From: Bacteroidales bacterium
Lineage (GTDB): Bacteria; Bacteroidota; Bacteroidia; Bacteroidales; UBA932
DNA length: 64,000 bases
Reading direction: 5' to 3'
Assembly: GCA_017519185.1 (NCBI GenBank)
Contig: JAFWSX010000018.1
Span: 1-64,000, forward strand
In this document: positions 46,070-53,554 of the stretch, one piece after another
Position numbering within the stretch: the first letter of the stretch is position 1
Layout of the letters: every line of letters starts with the position of its first letter
Position numbers and translations under genes: made by a program
Notes under the pieces: model-generated
The model's input: only the letters and a program-made list of their open reading frames with translations
Told to the model about the DNA's origin: nothing
The model's database searches: none

Positions 46070-46432
46070 GGCTTTGTTTTAATAGGGTTAACATATGTGT
46101 TTGGGGGAATAGTTAAGCAGACGAAGTCGTTGACGTTTCTATTCAACATCGTATAAAGTTAAAATAAAACATTGGGATAACTTCCAATTGTTCGCTTTTT
46201 TATATTTAGAAAAACTACTGAAGCCGGATTATATCTTTTGCGTATAGATGATGCTCAAGCCAATCCAATTGTCATCAATTCGACTAAATTACATTGTTTG
46301 TATCTTGGTTTTGGCAACGATGTGGCCGATTGGTTAAGTCCAGCATATGATAATTTGAGAGAAAAGCCAAACAATGCCTGTCTACATATAATTACACGAC
46401 AAACAACAGATTACTTCTCAACAGTTAATCCT
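46070..46432. other. Intergenic stretch with possible gene remnant
   Basis: 363 bp, AT-rich, between the giant helicase gene and the WYL gene. A plus-strand frame open from 46181 to 46504 begins without an ATG (TTG at 46238) and runs antisense into the WYL gene. It could be a decayed gene fragment or chance. No terminator hairpin was clear. A promoter for the giant gene should lie here but no good TAnnTTTG match was found. Confidence 0.3.
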
Positions 46433-47560
46433 CTATTTGAGCGTCAACCTTACCAATGTCTTCTCTATCTCATTCACCATCTTTTCTCTTATGGGGACAG
46501 GTGAAATCAGTACCACATTATCAACATTTCTATATATAGTATTATATAGTTCCCTATTCGGCCTCAAATACAGTCGATAGAACGTATATCCTTCAAGTGA
46601 CGTATACTTTTCGTGCAGCGAGACCTGCTGCTCTGCTGAATACTTCATCTGCGAACCATGGAGTGGCTTGGTATCAATGTAGCCTGTAAATGAATCTTTC
46701 ACGGCCAGGACGATTTCTGTCATTTCCTCCTCTTCGAGCCACGTTACGCCGATGATGTCCTCGAATCGTTCTTCGAAGTCTTCGCTGCAGTCTACGTACT
46801 CCTCCCCTTCTACAGCCGAGACGCTCTGTATCCTGTCCAGTGCCAGATTGACGTAGAAATCCTTTCTGAAAGGGAATTCATCACTTGCCAAGGGAGTACC
46901 AATCAAATACCATCGGTCATTGTACTGCTTCAGGAGATACGGGTGCAGTCGGATTGTTCTGGGAGTGCCGCTGAAGGGTTCGTATTCGACGTCAACCACT
47001 TTTTTGTTTGCAATCAAAGTGAACAGTGTACCCAGATAGTCCTTCCCTTTCAAATAATCATTGGTGCTGAACGAAATGATTCTTCGGGGCTGGCGCATCT
47101 CGCGGTCATATTCTCCCCTTCCGAACCCTCTCTTGTCATTGAGTTTTTCCTGAAGATCGTTCAGCCATTCGAAGCTGTCAAGTCCGGAAAACTGGCCAAG
47201 GGTATTCAAGACTTCCTGAAGCAGTCTCTTCTCGTCTTCTGACAGAGATTTTGAGAAAAGGGACTGTGTCTGGTCCGCATATCTGTACACCGGTGAACCG
47301 TGGAGCCTTTCGGAGCTATCGATCTCCATATTGAAAGGAGACTCCTGCAGTGCCTGCAAGTCCAACTGGATCACTCTCTTTCCGCTCTTGAGATAACGTT
47401 CATAGTCGCCCTGGTCTCCGCCGATGGTTGGATAGCCGGCTTCTTCAAGGCGCTCGTTCACCTTTATCAAGAGGTCTTCACAAGTATACTTGTTATAACG
47501 GTCGCTCAGCATCTGGTCGAGATACATATAACGGATGACTGCATTCTTGTTAGATGGCAT
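46433..47560 (-). CDS. WYL-domain transcriptional regulator
   Basis: A 375-aa regulator with an N-terminal winged-helix region (about 1-100) and a WYL domain near 190-270 (VVDVEYEPFSGTPRTIRLHPYLLKQYNDRWYLIGTP). WYL proteins such as BrxR and CapW regulate phage-defence loci and bind inverted repeats. Here two 21-bp palindromes stand at its own promoter, and a third is found before the UvrD operon. The gene precedes the giant helicase gene on the same strand. Its -7 element (TACTTTTG on the minus strand, 47615-47622) overlaps one palindrome, suggesting autoregulation. Confidence 0.85.
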   Translation of the reverse strand: MPSNKNAVIRYMYLDQMLSDRYNKYTCEDLLIKVNERLEEAGYPTIGGDQGDYERYLKSGKRVIQLDLQALQESPFNMEIDSSERLHGSPVYRYADQTQSLFSKSLSEDEKRLLQEVLNTLGQFSGLDSFEWLNDLQEKLNDKRGFGRGEYDREMRQPRRIISFSTNDYLKGKDYLGTLFTLIANKKVVDVEYEPFSGTPRTIRLHPYLLKQYNDRWYLIGTPLASDEFPFRKDFYVNLALDRIQSVSAVEGEEYVDCSEDFEERFEDIIGVTWLEEEEMTEIVLAVKDSFTGYIDTKPLHGSQMKYSAEQQVSLHEKYTSLEGYTFYRLYLRPNRELYNTIYRNVDNVVLISPVPIREKMVNEIEKTLVRLTLK

Positions 47561-47596
47561 AGTGTTGTTTATTTCTGGCCGCGAAATTACAGCCCG

Positions 47597-47661
47597 TTGC
47601 GAATTCTATTTTCGCAAAAGTAATGATTATTCCTGACAACCCGCGAATATTCATTTCGCGG
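47597..47661. promoter_or_regulatory. Paired palindromic operators and WYL promoter
   Basis: Site A is TTGCGAA-N7-TTCGCAA (47597-47617) and site B is CCGCGAA-N7-TTCGCGG (47641-47661); centres are 44 bp apart. Site A overlaps the minus-strand -7 element TACTTTTG (47615-47622) of the WYL gene. Site B lies ahead of the divergent gene at 47698, near a TATTCTTG element at about 47670. The likely binder is the WYL protein. Confidence 0.65.
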
Positions 47662-47697
47662 ACATCTCCTATTCTTGCGGCTGAAAAACGAAAAACA

Positions 47698-48300
47698 ATG
47701 AAAGGAATTATCATCGCATTAGTAGTATTGTGTGTCATCTTTATGGCAGTCATTGCAAAGTTGGATATCGACAATGCCGAGTTGTCTGCGAATAATACAT
47801 TATTGAGCAGGCGCCTGGAAACATCATCCGAGAAATTAAATCAAGATCAGTCACTAACCGTAAAGGACATTGAAGCCGCCATCAAACATTGCGGATATAC
47901 TCCAGACACCTCGAACGACTTCGTCAGCTTTAAGGTCAAGGACAAACTTATTGACATCGATATCACTCGTCTTCCTGTGCTTGGTATTGTCTGCGATTAC
48001 ACTATTGATCTAGACAAGTGGAACTTCGACTTGATTAAGCAAGCCGCACATCTTATGGCTGATGAACTCATTATGGTCAAAGCTATCTTTATAAATAACG
48101 AGGACAATACCATACTGAGATTCCTTGTCGTTGCAATGGACCGCAACGGCATAAGTTTTCGCGACAATCTTCAGCGATACATTAGCATTCTCAGCGAAGG
48201 CAATACTGTCCTGAAAGAGAAGTATCACAGCTTGGAGGCTGAGACAAGCGGTCCAGTCATTTTGGCAAAGCAATTAACTTCTTTCCGCTACGAAGCATAA
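47698..48300 (+). CDS. Membrane-anchored hypothetical protein
   Basis: A 200-aa protein with one N-terminal helix (KGIIIALVVLCVIFMAVIA) followed by a short coiled-coil-like stretch and an alpha/beta domain of about 150 residues. The fold of the latter recalls YbjN-like small chaperone domains (two-layer pattern), but I cannot confirm it. I chose ATG 47698 because the upstream extension from 47623 covers operator sequence. It is divergent from the WYL gene and 2 bp before the Smr gene. Confidence 0.6.
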   Translation: MKGIIIALVVLCVIFMAVIAKLDIDNAELSANNTLLSRRLETSSEKLNQDQSLTVKDIEAAIKHCGYTPDTSNDFVSFKVKDKLIDIDITRLPVLGIVCDYTIDLDKWNFDLIKQAAHLMADELIMVKAIFINNEDNTILRFLVVAMDRNGISFRDNLQRYISILSEGNTVLKEKYHSLEAETSGPVILAKQLTSFRYEA

Positions 48301-48302
48301 GT

Positions 48303-48866
48303 ATGAATATGATTAATAATACTTTATCTTTACAAACAATGAAAGTCAGCAAAGATTTACACGAGCAGACAGACCAGTTGGTTGGACGCAGAGTTCGCTT
48401 AATGGACAGCAATGATACAGCTATTGTTGTCCGCGAGGAGAATGGAATATATTGGCTAGACATCGACGGGTTGGAGAGACCTGCCTATAAAAACGATTTT
48501 GTCTTAGTAGATGAGCTGCAGGACATATTGCTTTATTCCTCAACGCCTGCCATCAAAAGCAAAGATTCTAAGCAAGGCAATTCCGGCAGCCAAAAGACAG
48601 GAGTCACGGTGGATCTTCACTTCGAAAAGATTCCCGGGCACGAATACGCATCAAAGACTGAGGCGCTGAAACACCAGCTGGATTATTTCAGAAAGACACT
48701 TGACGAAAACCTCAAGCACAGAGGAATGCATATCACATTCATTCACGGAATTGGAGATGGCGTGCTCAGGGATGCTATCCGCAACGAGCTTCAAAGCAAA
48801 AAGTACAAGAATAAATGCAGCTGCACATTCAACTCCAACGACAAAACAAATGTCACTATTCGTTAA
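48303..48866 (+). CDS. Smr-domain protein (DUF2027-like)
   Basis: A 187-aa protein. Residues about 20-70 contain a small beta domain (GRRVRLMDSNDTAIVVREENGIYWLDIDG), and residues about 100-187 an Smr-like domain with VTVDLHFEKI and the loop FIHGIGDGVLRDAI. Smr domains are nicking nucleases or RNA-binding folds; DUF2027 proteins of Bacteroidetes have the same pairing. The ATG at 48303 or at 48339 could be the start; the second gives a better opening (MKVSKDLHEQ). Confidence 0.75.
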   Translation: MNMINNTLSLQTMKVSKDLHEQTDQLVGRRVRLMDSNDTAIVVREENGIYWLDIDGLERPAYKNDFVLVDELQDILLYSSTPAIKSKDSKQGNSGSQKTGVTVDLHFEKIPGHEYASKTEALKHQLDYFRKTLDENLKHRGMHITFIHGIGDGVLRDAIRNELQSKKYKNKCSCTFNSNDKTNVTIR

Positions 48867-48891
48867 TCACACAAGTCAGTACTGAACAATT

Positions 48892-49302
48892 ATGAAGAGC
48901 ATTTACAAGTTTATGGATCTTGGCAATGAACATATTCTAATAAAGGTTGCAGTTGGAGGCTGCGATTGCCTGGCCCTAATAGACACCGGCGCTGAATCTT
49001 GCGCCATTGACGAGGACTTCGCAATCGGCAAAGTACGGTTGAACGAGCCCGTGAATATCACGATTATGGGTGTGTATGGTTCCAGTACTGTCACGAAGGC
49101 TTTTGAAGAGGTTGTCGAATTCAAAGACAGGATGGGCATCGTGAGCCATATACTGGTGAAGGGACACGCCACTTATCTTCCTGATTTATGTCAGTATTAT
49201 AAGGAACGCTGCGACATCCCATTTGCAATGATTCTTGGCAGCAACTGGCTGCGAGAGAACAAAGCAATCATCAACTACGAAGACAGAACTATAGCAATCT
49301 AA
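48892..49302 (+). CDS. Retropepsin-like aspartyl protease-fold protein
   Basis: A 136-aa protein with ALIDTGAESCAID near residues 23-35, the DTGA active-site motif of retropepsin-like aspartic proteases, and MILGSNWLRENKAII near the C terminus, the second family block (ILG..WL...). Such single-domain forms act as dimers. The role is unknown. It overlaps the convergent 62-aa gene by 4 bp. Confidence 0.75.
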   Translation: MKSIYKFMDLGNEHILIKVAVGGCDCLALIDTGAESCAIDEDFAIGKVRLNEPVNITIMGVYGSSTVTKAFEEVVEFKDRMGIVSHILVKGHATYLPDLCQYYKERCDIPFAMILGSNWLRENKAIINYEDRTIAI

Positions 49303-49487
49303 CTGTTGTTCTTGTCGTTTTCCTTTTTCAACATTGCCCGTTTTCTCTTCAGATTCTTCTGGTACTGAGCTATCATCTCCTCTCTGGAGAAAGGCTTCTG
49401 ATTCTTTAAGGATTCCTCAGACAGCTCTGAGTTCTTCAGGTGAAAATCGTTCAGATAATACCTCTGAGTTTTCTTGTCGTAAATCAT
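49299..49487 (-). CDS. Small basic hypothetical protein
   Basis: A 62-aa, Lys/Asn-rich protein (MIYDKKTQRYYLNDFHL ...). It begins 13 bp after the NrtR-type gene on the same strand. A nudix regulator often sits near NAD genes, but no domain is visible here. Confidence 0.5.
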   Translation of the reverse strand: MIYDKKTQRYYLNDFHLKNSELSEESLKNQKPFSREEMIAQYQKNLKRKRAMLKKENDKNNS

Positions 49488-49500
49488 ATCCGTTCAACCT

Positions 49501-50307
49501 CTACAAATCAAACTTGCTCTCGTCTTCTTTCAACTTTTCATATTTAGCTTTGTTCAGACGGAACTGAGACGCTATGCGGCCGGGGCGTTTCTTGGCGGAG
49601 CGTTGATAATCATCCAACTCACAACACATATCGGCCAACACCATATGTGTGGCAGAAGCACAAATTTCACCTTCCTCTTCTTCAGGTTTCGGAACTTCTT
49701 CCAGAATACCGGAAGACAAGACTTTGCGCTGGAAGTTTCGTCGATCGAACTTGGTTCCGAGGATAATTTCGTATAGGCGCTGAAGGTCTGGAATGGTGAA
49801 AGTATCATCCAGAAGGTCGAACCCTACAGGCTCAAAATGAATGTCTCGGCGAAGTTTCTCCATCGCTGCATCAAAGATGGTTTGATGGTCGAATGCAAGT
49901 TTGGGAAGATTGTCAATCGGGAACCAGGCGGCTTCATCGGCATCGTCACCTCCTGTCACCATCGAGGGCTTTATCAGAGCATAGTACGCTATAGTTATCA
50001 CACGTTCACGAGGATCTCGGTTGACTCCGGAAAAAACACCCAGTTCACGGATTGCAGATGCCTCCAGGGCGGTCTCCTCCCTCAGCTCCCTTAACGCGCC
50101 TTCATTGGCAGTTTCGTTCATCCTGAGAAATCCGCCCGGGAAAGCCCATTCCCCTTTGAACGGCTCGAGTCCCCTGCGAATGAGCAGGACCTTCAATACC
50201 CGTTCTTCATATGTAAAAATAACGCAGTCAGTAGTGACTGCCATATGCTCGTACTTATACTGGTAAGGGTATTCAGCCCCCTTTGCGTATGTATAATTAT
50301 TTGCCAT
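49501..50307 (-). CDS. nrtR: NrtR-type Nudix/winged-helix regulator
   Basis: A 268-aa protein with an N-terminal Nudix domain (GGFLRMNETANEGALRELREET is the box region near residues 58-79) and a C-terminal winged helix (LQRLYEIILGTKFDRRNFQRK near 170-190). This is the layout of NrtR, an ADP-ribose-sensing repressor of NAD genes. The Nudix Glu residues look present, so it may also hydrolyse ADP-ribose derivatives. It is divergent from the vWA and ADP-ribosylglycohydrolase genes, with two palindromic sites between them. Its own -7 element TATCTTTG (50323-50316) lies so close to the ATG that the leader would be about 2 nt. Confidence 0.88.
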   Translation of the reverse strand: MANNYTYAKGAEYPYQYKYEHMAVTTDCVIFTYEERVLKVLLIRRGLEPFKGEWAFPGGFLRMNETANEGALRELREETALEASAIRELGVFSGVNRDPRERVITIAYYALIKPSMVTGGDDADEAAWFPIDNLPKLAFDHQTIFDAAMEKLRRDIHFEPVGFDLLDDTFTIPDLQRLYEIILGTKFDRRNFQRKVLSSGILEEVPKPEEEEGEICASATHMVLADMCCELDDYQRSAKKRPGRIASQFRLNKAKYEKLKEDESKFDL

Positions 50308-50315
50308 CTCTTATA

Positions 50316-50420
50316 CAAAGATAAGTTATTTCAGGAAAAGCAAAATTAATTTGTGTAAAATTGACACAAAATTTGGTATTCTTAAAAACACATTGTACTT
50401 TTGTGTCACAATGACACATT
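50316..50420. promoter_or_regulatory. Divergent promoters with paired NrtR-like operators
   Basis: Operator 1 at 50350-50370 is TTTGTGTAA-AAT-TGACACAAA; operator 2 at 50400-50420 is TTTGTGTCA-CAA-TGACACATT. Centres are 50 bp apart. Plus-strand promoter: TTTG at 50372-50375, 20-bp spacer, TACTTTTG at 50396-50403, overlapping operator 2. Minus-strand promoter: TTTG at 50344-50341, TATCTTTG at 50323-50316. Binding by the NrtR-type protein encoded at 50307 would control both directions. Confidence 0.75.
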
Positions 50421-50430
50421 TAATTAAAAA

Positions 50431-51228
50431 ATGGAAACTACTGTTAAGACCCACGTTGAAGTTGTTACAGAGAACCCTTCAACAACAAACAAAGCCTTTG
50501 ACGAGGTAGCGCCTAAAGAAATTGGCAAACTGGATATGGTGATTGCCTTCGACACTACCGGTTCTATGTCCGCCTATATTGATGCGGTAAGGAAGGAAGT
50601 TGCAGACCTCATTCCAAGTCTGTTCAAGGACAACCCCGACCTCCGCTTAGGCATCGTTGCCTTCGGAGACTACTGCGATATGCCTAATGCACAAGTATTC
50701 GGAAATGCCTACCAATGCATTCTGCCCACCGATAACGAGAACGAACTGATTCGATTTATCAAGGAATCTAAAGACACTTCCGGCGGAGATGGTGACGAAT
50801 TCTACGAACTTGTTCTCAAGAAGATTGTCGATGAGACGCCTTGGCGTGAAGGGTCTTCAAGGTCCATTCTTCTAATTGCCGATGCTGAACCGCACGATCT
50901 TGGATATTGTTATGAAGACATAATCGTAAGAAACCAGATTGACTGGAGAGAAGAGGCGAGGAAAGCAGCTGCGCTGAAGATTAAGATAGATACTGTGACA
51001 ATAACTGAAGCCCCTTGGTTCCGCGAATTATCTGCCCTGACCAATGGCACAAGTGTTCCGTTCAGTACTGGCTACAAGACCGGCCGCTTGATGGAAGCCG
51101 CAATCTATGCCAAGGGCTCCAGAAGGGCCCGGGAGAAATTCGACAGAATGGAAGCCGATTGCTATGATGCTGAGATGAAGAGAGTATATCGTGAATATCG
51201 AAAAGAACGCGAGGACTTCGATTTGTAA
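50431..51228 (+). CDS. vWA-domain protein
   Basis: A 265-aa cytoplasmic protein with a von Willebrand A domain: MVIAFDTTGSMSAYID near residue 36 has the MIDAS DxTGSM and RSILLIADAEPHD near residue 148 the later Asp. SGGDGDEFYE near 117 adds the conserved Thr/Asp loop region. The N-terminal 30 residues are Thr-rich and the C terminus is charged. It is cotranscribed with the ADP-ribosylglycohydrolase gene, under a promoter with NrtR-like operators. Substrate or partner unknown. Confidence 0.82.
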   Translation: METTVKTHVEVVTENPSTTNKAFDEVAPKEIGKLDMVIAFDTTGSMSAYIDAVRKEVADLIPSLFKDNPDLRLGIVAFGDYCDMPNAQVFGNAYQCILPTDNENELIRFIKESKDTSGGDGDEFYELVLKKIVDETPWREGSSRSILLIADAEPHDLGYCYEDIIVRNQIDWREEARKAAALKIKIDTVTITEAPWFRELSALTNGTSVPFSTGYKTGRLMEAAIYAKGSRRAREKFDRMEADCYDAEMKRVYREYRKEREDFDL

Positions 51229-51268
51229 ATCAGGAATTAGTAACTTTAACAATAATAGATAACACACT

Positions 51269-52552
51269 ATGTTAGGAGCAATTATAGGAGATACCGTAGG
51301 CTCTACTTACGAGTTTCGCAACACTAAGGACTACAACTTCGATATGTTTCGAAAGCCCAGTGCATACACCGACGACAGCGTGATGACGATGGCTATCGCT
51401 TACTGGCTTTTGAACGATAAGGAACATTCATACCAGGGACTTGAGGATACAATGGTTATGTTTGGCGAGAAATGCCCCTGCCCTATGGGCGGCTATGGCG
51501 GAGGTTTCCATACCTGGCTATTCTCGCCGAAGAGTCTCTACGCATACGACGATAAATATGGGGAGGCTCCATACGACTCAACGACTGGCCGCCATCCTTA
51601 CGGTTCCTGGGGTAACGGCTCTGCGATGCGAGTGAGTGCCGTCGGTTGGTTCTTCGACACTCTTGAGGAGACGGAACGAGTGGCTGCCATCTCAGCTGCC
51701 ATAACCCACAATCATCCCGAAGGCATCAAGGGGGCCCAGGCGACTGCCGCAACCATATGGATGGCCAGAAACGGCAAGGACAAGGATGAAATCCGCGACT
51801 ATATCGAGAATAAATACGGCTACGATCTGCACAAGACCTGGGAGTACTGGCATCCCAGCTACCATTGGGAATCAAGTTGCCAGGGCACTGTGCCGCAGGC
51901 GATCATAGCATTCCTGGATTCTACGGACTTTGAAGACGCCATCAGAAAGGCGGTATCGTTGGGTGGAGATAGCGACACTCTGGCCTGCATCACCGGCGGC
52001 ATTGCCGAAGCATTCTACAAAGACATCCCTAAAGAAATGATTGATCAGACTATGAAGCATCTTCCCAGAATCTTCAAAGAGATTCTTTCGAAGTTCAAGA
52101 GCACCACTGCATATCGGACAATGGATTGCATCGATATACCTCTCCCCTCGCGACCCGACGACTGGGAGCAGCGCATAACCCCTCCTAACATTTCCAAACT
52201 TGCCGACGGTGAAATCTTCGTCTTCGGCAGCAATCTGGCCGGACAGCACGGAGGCGGAGCCGCCCTCGCAGCATACAGAAAGTTCGGAGCCATCTGGGGC
52301 AAGGGCGTCGGGCTGCAGGGACAGTGCTACGCCATCCCGACTATGCAAGGCGGAGTGGATACCATCAAGCCTTATGTCGATGATTTCATCGAGTTCGCCA
52401 AGACACATCCCGAAATGCGCTTCCTCGTTACCCGCATAGGCTGCGGCATCGCGGGCTTCAATGACCGCCAAATCGCCCCTCTGTTCGACCAGGCCGCCAA
52501 CGTCAGCAACATCTTCCTCCCCGACACCTTCTGGGACGAACTGGCCCGCTGA
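51269..52552 (+). CDS. DraG-type ADP-ribosylglycohydrolase fused to GSNLAG domain
   Basis: A 427-aa fusion. Residues 1 to about 275 are an ADP-ribosylglycohydrolase: MLGAIIGDTVGSTYE at the start, YTDDSVMTMA near 33 (metal-binding Asp pair) and GGDSDTLACITGG near 232 (second metal site). Residues about 290-427 contain GEIFVFGSNLAGQHGGGAALAA and TRIGCGIAGF, a domain known from phage-associated proteins that I judge macro-domain-like. The pair suggests release or sensing of ADP-ribose. The last codons and stop are shared by the repeat family (a second copy of the same 30 bp is at 53398). Confidence 0.85.
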   Translation: MLGAIIGDTVGSTYEFRNTKDYNFDMFRKPSAYTDDSVMTMAIAYWLLNDKEHSYQGLEDTMVMFGEKCPCPMGGYGGGFHTWLFSPKSLYAYDDKYGEAPYDSTTGRHPYGSWGNGSAMRVSAVGWFFDTLEETERVAAISAAITHNHPEGIKGAQATAATIWMARNGKDKDEIRDYIENKYGYDLHKTWEYWHPSYHWESSCQGTVPQAIIAFLDSTDFEDAIRKAVSLGGDSDTLACITGGIAEAFYKDIPKEMIDQTMKHLPRIFKEILSKFKSTTAYRTMDCIDIPLPSRPDDWEQRITPPNISKLADGEIFVFGSNLAGQHGGGAALAAYRKFGAIWGKGVGLQGQCYAIPTMQGGVDTIKPYVDDFIEFAKTHPEMRFLVTRIGCGIAGFNDRQIAPLFDQAANVSNIFLPDTFWDELAR

Positions 52553-52571
52553 GATTCTGCTTCAGCATCCA

Positions 52572-52675
52572 GGTGGCTTCGGGAAACGACGGAGGAGTTC
52601 GTCACGACAGGCGGACGAAGCGAAATCCGCCGCCCGGACGCACTCTGCTCCCATAGTGTTGTCCCGAACGCCACC
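52572..52675 (+). repeat. MITE-like dispersed repeat, copy 3 (short form)
   Basis: Bounded by GGTGGCTTCGGGAAACGAC at 52572 and GTTGTCCCGAACGCCACC ending 52675, imperfect inverted repeats. It contains the module GAGTTCGTCACGACAGGCGG. A further 30 bp to its left (from 52542, inside the upstream gene's 3' end) is shared with copy 4. Confidence 0.85.
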
Positions 52676-52744
52676 AGCTATCAATTTCGTCCACGACAAC
52701 AGACCAATCTTGGAACTGTGATGAACACCCTAATTGATTATCCG

Positions 52745-53077
52745 CTAATCCAAGTATCGAGCTATGATGTGATTATTCGTCAGATGACGCACCAGGTAGA
52801 CTGTTTCTCCATCTATGCTGTGAACACTGTAGAACACATACCATACGGTATGCTTGCTTCTTTTAAATGACGAATAGAAGATATCCGTTCCGTAACGTTT
52901 AAAATAAGCAGGAGCACCCTTTTTCACCTTACGATGAAGGTTAGCGTGAATGTCACGGAACAACTTCTCTGAATAATCAATGGCGGCTTCTTTAAAGCCA
53001 AGATACCCCTTATCGTAGAGCACTTCGGCAAGTTCAAGAAATTGATCTACTACTTCTGGAAGGAACAGGACTTTCAT
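52745..53077 (-). CDS. ParE/RelE-like toxin
   Basis: A 110-aa protein with the ParE/RelE superfamily pattern: EAAIDYSEKLFRDIHANL near residue 30, YGTDIFYSSFKRSKHTVWYVFYS in the middle and VYLVRHLTNNHIIARYL at the end. The family includes mRNA interferases and gyrase inhibitors; which type cannot be told from the sequence. Its start is 3 bp after the antitoxin stop, and the pair is bracketed by two direct repeat copies. Confidence 0.75.
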   Translation of the reverse strand: MKVLFLPEVVDQFLELAEVLYDKGYLGFKEAAIDYSEKLFRDIHANLHRKVKKGAPAYFKRYGTDIFYSSFKRSKHTVWYVFYSVHSIDGETVYLVRHLTNNHIIARYLD

Positions 53078-53080
53078 TTA

Positions 53081-53317
53081 TTACGCAATTCTCTCAGCCT
53101 CTTTTCTCTCAAACATCTGCGTCAACCCTTCCCTGACACGATCAATGACATCGTCGACCGTAATGGCACGTGTCAGATCAGCCTCAGGGGCATTGTTTTG
53201 TGCAACGAGCACGAAAGATTCGTCACGTCCCCTTTGGATAATAACCCTTTCCGTCCGTGCGATATCCAGATATTTCTTCATATTGTTGCGGAGTTCCGCT
53301 GAGCTGATTACAACCAT
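53081..53317 (-). CDS. Phd/YefM-like antitoxin
   Basis: A 78-aa protein; MVVISSAELRNNMKKYLDIA is a Phd/YefM-type opening and ERVIIQRGRDESFVLV a conserved strand region. It should bind DNA with its N terminus and the toxin with its C terminus. It precedes the toxin gene, with a palindrome over the promoter, consistent with autoregulation. Confidence 0.82.
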   Translation of the reverse strand: MVVISSAELRNNMKKYLDIARTERVIIQRGRDESFVLVAQNNAPEADLTRAITVDDVIDRVREGLTQMFERKEAERIA

Positions 53318-53322
53318 ATCAA

Positions 53323-53345
53323 GTACATTATAATGTACAAATGTA
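53323..53345 (-). promoter_or_regulatory. Toxin-antitoxin promoter and operator
   Basis: GTACATTATAATGTAC at 53323-53338 is a 16-bp perfect palindrome. TACATTTG on the minus strand (53345-53338), an exact TAnnTTTG, adjoins it, so the start of transcription lies within the palindrome. A further GTAC follows at 53343. Typical of antitoxin autorepression. Confidence 0.75.
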
Positions 53346-53397
53346 CTATGCTTTTATCTATATATCAAATTTGTTTCAGGACAAATTTTGGACATAT

Positions 53398-53535
53398 TGG
53401 CCCGCTGAGATTCTGCGTCAGCATCCGGGGCTTCGGGAAACGACAGAGGGAGCATTGCGGGAGGGCGGAAACAAGGATGAGCTGAAGCCGCCGCCCGGAC
53501 GCACTCTGCTCCCTGAGTGTTGTCCCAAAGCCACC
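53398..53535 (+). repeat. MITE-like dispersed repeat, copy 4
   Basis: Begins TGGCCCGCTGAGATTCTGC, identical to the 3' end of the ADP-ribosylglycohydrolase gene at 52541 onward, then the element core (GGGGCTTCGGGAAACGAC near 53427 to GTCCCAAAGCCACC ending 53535). It contains the GGAGCATTGCGGGAGGGCGG module rather than that of copy 3. It lies 20 bp from the 3' end of the BIG2 lipoprotein gene. Confidence 0.85.
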
Positions 53536-53554
53536 AAAGGCAGTCGTTCGCAGG

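Noticed and set aside
46238..46504. 88-aa plus-strand gene next to the WYL gene
   Set aside because: TTG start, overlaps the WYL coding end on the opposite strand, no domain; listed only as a possible remnant.
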